64,000 bases of DNA from Agaricus subrufescens. Its lineage: Eukaryota > Basidiomycota > Agaricomycetes > Agaricales > Agaricaceae. Position numbers and translations under genes: made by a program. The stretch spans positions 2,542,001 through 2,606,000 of the forward strand of contig CM057059.1 of the NCBI GenBank assembly GCA_029945375.1, written 5' to 3'. Below, in pieces: positions 56,103 to 64,000 of this stretch (position 1 is its first letter; the number at the start of each line of letters is the position of its first letter). The notes below the pieces were generated by a model. The model was not told the DNA's origin. It saw only the letters and a list, made by a program, of their open reading frames with translations, and ran no database searches.

Positions 56103-59100
56103 CTGCTGCTCCCGTCGCATCCGCTCTACCATGCGTGTCCGAATATAAAGCAAGACAGAGACGAGTAAACACAAGGCCACCAGCATCATCGTTTCGAAGA
56201 GGTCGTCAATATCATCGCCAGCTTCCTCAACACGCCCATTACGCATTGCACCATCAAAGTAGTCTTCAGGCCCAAAATAGCTATCATGGTCTTGTTCAGC
56301 ATTGCGACGGTCTCGTGCCCACTGTAAAGGTTGTGCGTCAGGAACCGCAAATCATGTATACATCAAGGTACGACCTACCTGAATTGGGTCATCATCTTCA
56401 TTTCGATGATCTGGATTAGCTTGACGCTTGCGGAAATCCTCTTTCGCCTTGCCCATATACCAATTCCCGTCGTCATGATCAAACTCCCCTTCTTCCTGAA
56501 TGCTAGAGTCTTTATTAATGTCGTTTGGACTGTCACCAATCCCTCTAGTCTCCTTAGATCTTGCAACAAAGTCTATAGCCAGATTGCCGCATATCAGAGT
56601 GATGACTCGTGGCATATTCTGGACAATAACCCACCTCTATCCTCCTCATCTGATGTCCATAAATTCAGTCCACCCTTTCCGCCCCGTAACGTATGCCAAA
56701 AGCTCTTCACATACAACTTGAACAACGACAGCGTCACAGGCACATAGGCGTCCGCACTGATGTCCAGCGCCGAATCATAGTGCCTCTTCGCAAGATGGAA
56801 GTCCTGCTGTACACCTACTCCATTTTCGTACATCCAGCCCAAATTCCACATCGCCAACGCACTCAGATGAGTATCAGCCGCAGATTGGTAGTAGCTGACA
56901 GCCTTTTCTAGTCGGCTTTGTTCACTCTCATCTTCCGAGACACCTAATCCCTGATAGTAATAGTCTCCAACTTTGACAAGGGCGTCAATGTTTCGTTGTC
57001 CGGCCGCACGCGTCCATTGTGTGAGTGCAAGTCTCGCTGTGTGATTCGAGGGAACATTGGGTGCAAATCTCGTTAGGCGTAACATACTCTTGTCTATTCA
57101 ATACATCAGCATTTGAACATAACGACACCAAAACGGAAACACACACCTTGGTCAAGAACATAAGCCAAGTTGTTTTGAGCAATTTCGAAGCCTCGCTCAG
57201 CCGCTACCCACCATTTAATCATGGCAAGCTCTCTGCCTTGTTCCGTGTTAGATACCCACGCCCGTTCTGCTTCCGCTAAGAGATTGTCATCCCAGACACC
57301 TCTCTCTGCCACAATCTTATAAAAGGAGACTGCCATCGAACATGAGCTGGAGACAATTTCGGGTGGGATATTGGGATTGAGTGCTTGAGCAGCTTGTATT
57401 TCTGCAAGATAATAATAAGCCTCAAAAGGCGAGCCGTTACGGATGGCGGCCTCGAAATAGGGCGTAGCAACCATGATTTCATTCTTGACTAGTGGACCAA
57501 TCAGCCACGATTTGGAGTGATTAATGATGATGAACCCTCACAATAGTGATGCTTTCCCAGATTGACTTGCGCCTCAGCCAAATCTTGCCCGGCCGCGTTC
57601 AGAAAGTGGGTGTACGCAGTCTTCATGTTGGTCTTCACACCATACCCGTCCCTGTAGATGATACCAAGGCCGTTATGGGATTCTCTATCGCCATGAGCGG
57701 CTCCTCGTTCAAACCACATTCTCCCTATCGTGAAATCCTGTTTCACTCCTTCACCTCGTAGGTACATCCTGCCCAAGTATCCTGCACATGCCGCAGCGTA
57801 GTTGACCAATTTATTATCGTCCTTCATCTGAATCATTTGGGGTGGATCTTGGGGCCATACTTGGCGTGCTATCTGGAGGAAATAGTGCCGGGCACGACCA
57901 TAATTGCGTGGTATGGCGCCGACGCCTTCGCTACCAGAAGCGATGCCACCAGGAGTGGCATAAATACTCCCTTGGTAATATATTTTTCCAAGACGGTAAG
58001 CGAAGTCAATCTCGCCTCGGTCAGCATTGAACTACTAGAGACATCAGAGAGAGAACCGAATGTAAGATACTACAGGGAAACGTACCATATAGTAGTCGAT
58101 GACGTCCTCCCATGTTTCTCCAGCAGCACGGACGACACCTGCCTTAATTGCTGGTCGTTGAGCACCGAAACCACTGGAAGCAACACTAGCACCAGGCCCA
58201 TAGATACCTCCAGTCAGATCAGACAATCTCGTAGGGGTTTGGGGCAGCGTTCGACCACCCGGAGGACCGGACATGAATTTGATCATAGCTAGCAAGACAT
58301 TAGCAGACAGATTAATGCAACCACATTTGACAAACCTTGCTCAGCTGCGCTCCCATACCATGCGTTTGCGCTCTTGCAACTGTCTGAGGTTCCAATACCA
58401 CTCCAATAACGGTAGGCAAGAGACATCTGAGCGCTCTTGTCTCCGCCACTTGCAGCGAACGTGAAGTAGAGTTGTGCCTTGGCTTGGTCTGAGGGAACTA
58501 CATCGCCGTAGCCGGTGGCATGGAAGAAACCAAGGAATGATTGAGCACTGGCACTGCCAGTTTGAGCAGCCACAGCAGAGAATGTATCATAAGCTCGTTG
58601 GGGATCCAATGGGAAATATTGGGTTGGTGGGAACTGACGGGAATTTAGAAAACACGACGGGAATAAAGAATACTCCCAACCCACCAATGATATCTTTGCT
58701 AACGTGTACAGTGCATCAGTGTTTCCTAGTTCAGCAGAATGCTCTAAAAGATCCAAAACTTTGATTGCCTTGAGACGTTGTTCTTCATCTTTTCTTCGTG
58801 AACCCATGCCTATTGTTTCCTGACCAAGACCAAACGCGCCACCTAACCGACGAACGATTTGATGATGTAATTTTAATATTATCCGTAGCGTACTACCAAT
58901 GGGACCTTGGCCCTGCAGGTTTGGCAAGAACGCAGAGAGGATAGATTTTGAATTGGTATTATGTATCACCGAAGGATCGAACGTGAATGAGGGAGGATGA
59001 GCAGAGAGTGTTGTTAACGTGGCGAGAGCTTGCTTGTAGGCGCGAGATGCTATGGATGAGTTCAGCCAATGAAGAACACAGGTGGTGATTCAAGTCGAAC

Positions 59101-59470
59101 CTTCGGCAGCTTGATCCAGCTCTTGTTGCCTGGCAGTATCCTAGAGACAAATTCCTGAGTACATACTCGACTAGACTTTGATGTAACGCACGGCAGCCTC
59201 TTTCTCAGATATTTGGCTTGGTGGAAGTGTGACAGCGGGAACTCCATCATCGAATGAGGGGGTCAGAGATGTCTACAGAGAGAATTCATTGTAAGCCATT
59301 CTACACAGCCCAGAAAAAACGACATTTTCTGGTACCTCGGCTGTTGTAGAGAGTGCATCGCGGGCGTCCGGAGGTGTGGGAGTGGTAGCACGAGAGACGA
59401 GCGCAAACGCGACGAGGGCATATGCCAGCCAGAGAACTTTGCGAGCACAAAGGTTATGACTGCGACCCAT
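55959..59470 (-). CDS. HRD3: ERAD adaptor HRD3/SEL1L, Sel1-repeat membrane protein
   Basis: Eleven exons (59470-59336, 59272-59177, 59140-59101, 59049-58685, 58633-58336, 58288-58086, 58031-57536, 57488-57147, 57093-56635, 56572-56379, 56321-55959) sum to 2991 nt, 996 aa. A signal peptide (VLWLAYALVAFALVSRA) leads to a lumenal array of Sel1-like repeats, such as AEQGLS, LGRMYLRGEGVKQDFTIGRM, NGLGIIYRDGYGVKTNMKTA and NLGWMYENGVGVQQDFHLAK. Near the C-terminus is one membrane segment (ETMMLVALCLLVSVLLYI), then a short cytosolic tail with 15 glutamines. HRD3 recruits misfolded lumenal proteins to the HRD1 ubiquitin ligase. Architecture and length fit the family. Confidence 0.93.
56064..56108 (-). 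repeat. Polyglutamine-coding CAG/CAA tract in HRD3
   Basis: Fifteen consecutive Gln codons, a mix of CAG and CAA, lie in the cytosolic tail directly after RMVERMRRE. The mixed codons make it less slippage-prone than a pure CAG run. Confidence 0.9.
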
Positions 59471-59570
59471 TTTTCATGAAAAGCAGCAGAGTAGAGAGAG
59501 AAGGTGCATGGAAAGCTTTAAATGCACAGCGCACATACATTGCTCTACCACGTCATGAGCCACGTGATAT

Positions 59571-60581
59571 TTATCTGATAATTCGCGAAATGTATTTATC
59601 TACCGCGGCAGCCGGCACTCGTCCGCTGATGCCCTCCACCGCCCTGCGCGCATCGTCAGCGGTGGAGAGAGCTAAGGTGCCGCGCAGGTAGAGCCACAGC
59701 GCCTCGTGAGCTGGGTACAACACGATCAGATCGAGGGCATGGCTCCTTATTTCGTCTACAATGCCCTCCACAAGTTGTGTCGGCCTACGGCAGTCAAGAA
59801 CAGCCAAAGTGCAGAGCAGATGCACGGCGGAATAATCGGACACATGGCGGGCAATCCACTCCTGGAGTGATGTCACTTCCCGCCGCAAGAAATGATGATA
59901 ACCTTGCATACTCTCGCCGCTAGGCCCCGGCCCTCTACTAGCAGCGACTACGGTTACATTCAGTATCCAGTGGTAGTGAGACCACGCATGATAATTTCGG
60001 GGGTACACTTCGCATGCATGTTTGATGAGTTGGCACTCCTCCTCTAAAACACCGAGCGGGATCATTGGAAAGGGCGACGCGTCTTCAGAAGCAGGCCAGC
60101 CCGTAAACATTGCTGGGCTAATAACTTCATATTGGTGTTCGAATATCCATCGCCGATGGTCCCAGATAATAGACTGCTTTGCACACTCCTTGGATCCTCT
60201 AATAAACAGTGCAAAGAGGTCAAGTTCCTTTCCTGGATCCACTGAACCACTTGTAATAAGCTTTTTACGCGTATTCAGCGCTGTTTGGTGCGCGGGATTG
60301 GCGAGTAGGACAACGGACGATATGGGAAGGTGTTCTTTGTATAAAGACACCGCGGTCATGTACAGTTTATACAGAACCTTCTGAGGCACTCCGAGATGAC
60401 CATCTTCGAGAACAAAGGGAGAGTCATGAGATGCAGGAGGCATCCACTCCTGCAGACCACCAGGCAGGATCTCGATAGACGTACTTAAAAAATATATTAG
60501 AGTGAAAGTGGGTCCATGATAAGCGACTAACAGTGGTTTCTCAAGGAGCCTTGCAAGGAGGAATAGAATATGCTGATCCAT
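59571..60581 (-). CDS. Protein prenyltransferase alpha-subunit repeat protein (PTAR1-like)
   Basis: Exons 60581-60532 and 60483-59571 give 320 aa. The 48-bp intron is a multiple of three and open, so the unspliced frame (336 aa) also reads through; splicing joins EKPL to TSIEILPGG. Prenyltransferase alpha-type repeats are visible: QSIIWDHRRWIFEHQ and YPRNYHAWSHYHWIL show the diagnostic N-x-x-x-W-x-x-R/H-W pattern, followed by YSAVHLLCTLAVL and YPAHEALWLYLRGTLAL. PTAR1 in animals pairs with RabGGTB to prenylate the SNARE Ykt6. This is the likely role by family, not shown here. It is head-to-head with REX2. Confidence 0.87.
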   Translation of the reverse strand: MDQHILFLLARLLEKPLLVAYHGPTFTLIYFLSTSIEILPGGLQEWMPPASHDSPFVLEDGHLGVPQKVLYKLYMTAVSLYKEHLPISSVVLLANPAHQTALNTRKKLITSGSVDPGKELDLFALFIRGSKECAKQSIIWDHRRWIFEHQYEVISPAMFTGWPASEDASPFPMIPLGVLEEECQLIKHACEVYPRNYHAWSHYHWILNVTVVAASRGPGPSGESMQGYHHFLRREVTSLQEWIARHVSDYSAVHLLCTLAVLDCRRPTQLVEGIVDEIRSHALDLIVLYPAHEALWLYLRGTLALSTADDARRAVEGISGRVPAAAVDKYISRIIR

Positions 60582-60656
60582 AAGACGGCGGATGTAGAGG
60601 TGAGAAAACTAATGACATGTGTGTGGTAAGGGTTGATCGCGCTCCTTCCTTTCTGC
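60582..60656. promoter_or_regulatory. 75-bp divergent spacer between PTAR1-like gene and REX2
   Basis: The two ATGs are only 75 bp apart and point away from each other. Leaders and promoter elements of both genes must overlap or lie within the opposite coding region. No TATA box is seen in the spacer. Confidence 0.6.
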
Positions 60657-61785
60657 ATGAGACATCTTTTTTCTCTTCTTCATCACAGGCACCTGCTCAC
60701 CGCATCTCGCTTTCGCCCCAAATCATTTTCATTGGATAACTCCATGTCTGTGGGATCTCGCGACCTTGAAACCGGACCTCTCGTCTGGATTGACTGTGAA
60801 ATGACGGGTCTCAATCCTCGAAAAGACAGACTCCTCGAAATTGCCGTTCGTACCTGCAGCCTGCTGTTCTCTTGTTTCTCTGTTTCTAATAGCGTCCATC
60901 TATCACCTCGATAGGTCCTTATCACGACCGGTAATCTTCAGGTTGTCGACAGTGGAATACAATATGTCATCAAGACAGAAAAGGAAGTCCTCGACGGGTA
61001 GGTGTTTTTAGCGGACTGCATACATCCAATATTCACCCAACGCGCTACAGAATGGATGAGTGGTGTGTAAAACAACATGGCAAGGTACTTATATGGCTAT
61101 TTTCATAATACGACGCGTCTCAACGGTACTTCTTTGTTATTCAGTCGGGACTTACACGTGCTTGCCTTGAATCTCCATATACCCGAAACCACGTCGCTTC
61201 CAAAGTTCTCGAGTATATCAAGCTATGGGTCCCACACCCCAAGACTGGTTTACTTGCCGGGAGCTCCGTTCACTTTGACCGCAATTTCCTGGCTGAAGAA
61301 ATGCCTGAAATTGTCGACTGGTTGCATTACCGGTCAGTACCCTCCATCACATCGCAACACCAATAATTTATCCCAAATTCGTTCGATAGTATCGTTGGTT
61401 AGTTCTACGATTGTCGCATTCACTTAACGTTCCACTAACTTGAGCCTAAACAGATGTTTCATCCATCAAAGTAAGAATACAACTTCTGCCCGTGTTCCTA
61501 TCTTCTCAACACCATTTCTTTAGGAACTTTCGCGCAAGTGGTACCCTCAACTTCCGTTTCCCAAGCCCACCGATATCTCTCACCGGTATTGCAATCTAGT
61601 TGTTTTGATGTTATCCCAGACTCATAGCAGTTATAGTGCGCTGGATGATATACGCGGATCAATTAAAGGTACGTTTACATCTCCGTGCCCATTCTATTAC
61701 TGCATCCTCCACAGAGCTCCAATGGTACCGTGATAACATTTTTATCTCTTCGGAACAAGCCGACAACAAGAGCAAGAACTCTTGA
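60657..61785 (+). CDS. REX2: Oligoribonuclease (REXO2/REX2), DEDDh exonuclease
   Basis: Nine exons (60657-60845, 60915-60997, 61051-61084, 61145-61332, 61390-61397, 61454-61470, 61524-61585, 61631-61668, 61715-61785) sum to 690 nt, 229 aa. It degrades two- to five-nucleotide RNAs, mostly in mitochondria. The N-terminal 35 residues are basic and His/Ser-rich (MRHLFSLLHHRHLLTASRFR), a likely mitochondrial presequence. Catalytic motifs are LVWIDCEMTGLNPRKDRLLE (Asp, Glu), LLAGSSVHFDRNFLAEEMPE (Asp) and HRYSALDDIRGSIKEL (His, Asp). Exons 5 and 6 are micro-exons of 8 and 17 nt that encode part of the conserved YRIVDVSSIKELSRKWYP. Confidence 0.94.
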
Positions 61786-62030
61786 TTCCGACATCTGGTA
61801 GTAGATATAGACGAATTTACGGTCGAATTTATTATCCTAATAACAAATATAGGCAAAGTATGGTTGTAACTGCTTCTAAGTTTATTCAAGAAATACTCTG
61901 ACATAAATATCAATGAAGACCCAGGCTTTATGATGTTCCGCACGCGGTGGTTCATAATTCCGAAGAAGATTTCCCAGCGGTCACTTGTCGTCGAAATAGG
62001 AACGGAGACTGATCTGTTTAACCGAGTTCT

Positions 62031-64000
62031 TCAAAAGTCCCAGAGCGTTCCCTAAACCGACTACGTCAGAGAAAGGGGGCTTTTTGGAGCTGGATAGTCT
62101 CACGAATGCGGGGATACCAGCCGCTTTGCATCCCTCCATCATATCCTTGTTACCTTGCCAGTTTGAAGTAATGAAAATGACTTCAGCATTCCAAGACACA
62201 TATGTCTCTTTGATCAATTTCATGACGTCTGGACGACCTCCTGCAGATTTAAATTGGGAATGCATTAGTTGTGTGGATAAGCATCTAGACCGAGGGGAAT
62301 ATAACTAACCTCGTTTCTTTGAGTCCCAGAGCAAATATTGATCCGGGTTCAATTTCTTGTGAATTAGATCGGAGATTGTTGGCCCGAATGTCTTCTCCTG
62401 GTCGGAGCCAATCCAGATAAGGAACCAGTTAGGGCTCTAATCATTGGATGAGGACGGTCCAGCGATAATACGTCAGACTCTTGTCCCACGTACCTGAAGA
62501 CACGTCGAAAGCGCAGCGCCCAAGCCTGTCCCGGTGCAAACTCGGATTCCCCGCTTATACAAATACGACGTGTTTGACACACCAGCGAACTGGCGTACAA
62601 ACATTTGGTTCAGTGAGTGTCCCGGAACTTAAGCACATGATATTCTCCTGACCTTTAATTGTCTAGTCCAGATGCGTCTCGGTGGGTCTTCTACTAGACT
62701 GCGCGTGAAATCACCCTGAACTCCGCAAATAAGATAGTGTACACCTGATTTCTTTCCCTCCCTAAAGACGACCGAAAAAGGATATGAAACTCGGAGCCGA
62801 CGTTGATTTCACAGCGACATACGAGATGATGCCAAATGCGTGGTACTCCATGACCGAACTTCGGCTTATTCTCGCCAGAAGTCCCTGTTGCATTCCGCGT
62901 TCAAAGCGGAGGATAACTACCTTGGATGATGGCTTGAATGACTGTTCAGTTATTGGATGACCAGATACGTATGGTTTTCTCACAATTTCCACTTCAACTT
63001 CCACCTCTCGGGTGCATAACCATGGGATAATGACACTAAAATTAACAGACGTGAATATTTGGTTTGCCGACTGTCGCGCGATAGTGGGGAAAGGGCCACT
63101 CACAAGAGTGTCATTCCAGCGACAAACCAGAAGTCCTGTTGTTGTTTGAGGTGATTTCCGTTCATGTGCCACTGGTGTGTTTCGAAGTCGTAACTATCAC
63201 CAAGAATCACAAACAACCATGCTATGCGGAAAAATATCAGGAAATTTATGGGAAGCATCTTATCATTGAATAGAAGCTTACTGAACACTATCCCGACCCT
63301 ATACACCGATAGTTTAAGTATTTCTTAAAAGATGGTCAGAAAACTACGACTCACCAACCGGCGAAGCGATGCGGTCGTTCAAAGGCACTGGCCAACAACG
63401 GATTGACATGAAGTTTATGTGAGTTGAAACAAAGACCTACTTGTGATGAGTATTTCTGATCCAGGGAACGGCAGAGGCAATTGAGATAGTAACAACGACG
63501 TTAGTTAAAACTCCAAATACGAGAACCACAGTATGGTTATCGCGGTGCTGTTGGAAGATTAGAACCACCTTGAAGATAAGCCAAAGGAAGCCGGATGTGG
63601 CGCAACCGGAATGGATACCACCTAGGTGTTGAAGCACCGAGGTACATCCAAGACGAAACCATAGAGGCGGCCACTAGGCGATGAAACCGTTAGTACCACT
63701 ACTCATAGGATCTAAACATCAACTTGACTGACTTTGGCGAACAGAGTGTTAACAATGAGGTACAAAATTCGTCCAAATACCTCATTCCGCATCAAAATAG
63801 CCGCAAAGAGGTTCCCAACAACAAAAGCACCCGTGTATTCTCGAGGATATTTCCAGATGTTCAGCCCCGCAAGAAGGATACTAACGAGATTGAAAGTCAT
63901 AACAAGGGTAAAGAATTTCCTGTATGTGCAGCGTCAAACCGTCAGCTCGTATGAGGCATAGCACTACTCACTGACCTGTAAGTGTTGAACCACAACCCGA
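62031..64000 (-). CDS. TmpA-like multi-pass membrane protein, 3' part (5' end beyond window)
   Basis: At least seven exons on the minus strand; the gene runs off the right edge. Membrane segments include TFNLVSILLAGLNIW, YTGAFVVGNLFAAILM, SGFLWLIFKVVLIFQQ and VVLVFGVLTNVVVTISIA. Soluble C-terminal pieces are VVILRFERGMQQGLLARISR, VMEYHAFGIIS, VSNTSYLYKRGIRVCTGTGL, SPNWFLIWIGSDQEKTFGPT and VIFITSNWQGNKDMMEGCKA. The last intron (acceptor at about 62050) joins GIPAF to GTLWDF, the expected end; reading through would give an unrelated tail. Aspergillus TmpA is a plasma-membrane oxidoreductase-like protein acting in conidiation. Role here is inferred. Confidence 0.82.

Noticed and set aside
1..64000. 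Biosynthetic gene cluster, CRISPR array or complete transposon
   Set aside because: No core synthase, no regularly spaced repeats and no transposase or reverse-transcriptase motifs were seen in any frame.

Overview
The window looks like nuclear DNA of a filamentous basidiomycete, most likely an Agaricomycete. Genes are dense, lie on both strands, and are cut by many introns of about 45-70 bp with GT..AG ends and CTRAY-like branch points. The protein set is typical of mushrooms: DUF4045/gelsolin protein, GT17 and GT49 glycosyltransferases, a TmpA-like membrane protein, a GPI-anchored small secreted protein and GH17. Gene models below were built by joining reading frames across splice sites by eye. 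Where all exons are listed, the summed length is a multiple of three.

Layout. 1-722: 3' end of an unknown gene. 723-5112: a long stretch with no supportable gene. 5113-6007 (-): ribosomal protein S5. 6371-7744 (-): unknown basic-tailed protein. 8317-9291 (+): GPI-anchored secreted protein with a non-canonical intron. 9733-14381 (+): DUF4045/gelsolin-like actin-binding protein. 14759-16192 (+): secreted GH17 enzyme. 16858-18541 (+): unknown Pro/Ser-rich protein. 18693-19999 (+): GT17 glycosyltransferase. 20151-21220 (+): BUD13/CWC26 splicing factor. 21704-26122 (-): large BRCT protein, divergent from a NAD kinase (26311-27843, +). 28289-30889 (-): asteroid/XPG-like nuclease. 30983-31075: intron-containing tRNA-Leu. 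31343-32376 (-): conserved unknown protein with a twin CX3C motif.

32633-40018 is a tandem segmental duplication. Each unit holds a 12-exon 4-coumarate-CoA-ligase-like gene on the minus strand and, divergently, a Yra1/ALY-like RNA-binding gene. Both ligase copies are intact. The first RNA-binding copy is an internally deleted relic. Immediately after come two tandem cornichon/ERV14 paralogues (40401-42383), so this 10-kb block has been shaped by local duplication.

The right third has an intronless GlcNAc kinase (42807-43868), a GT49 glycosyltransferase (43942-45546), a D-2-hydroxyacid dehydrogenase (46251-47510), a gene-poor stretch, a SAP/F-box-like/ankyrin-like repeat protein (49163-50452), a 2.9-kb gene-poor stretch, a C2H2 zinc-finger protein (53337-54416), a DEK-C/SWIB chromatin protein (54820-55696, -), the ERAD receptor HRD3/SEL1L (55959-59470, -), a PTAR1-like prenyltransferase-alpha-repeat protein (59571-60581, -) head-to-head with the oligoribonuclease REX2 (60657-61785, +), and the 3' part of a TmpA-like multi-pass membrane protein (62031-64000, -).

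Most genes are unrelated housekeeping or secretory-pathway genes; there is no biosynthetic cluster, CRISPR array or prokaryotic-type system. Several act in the secretory pathway (two ERV14 cargo receptors, HRD3, GT17, GT49), but nothing in the sequence shows co-regulation.
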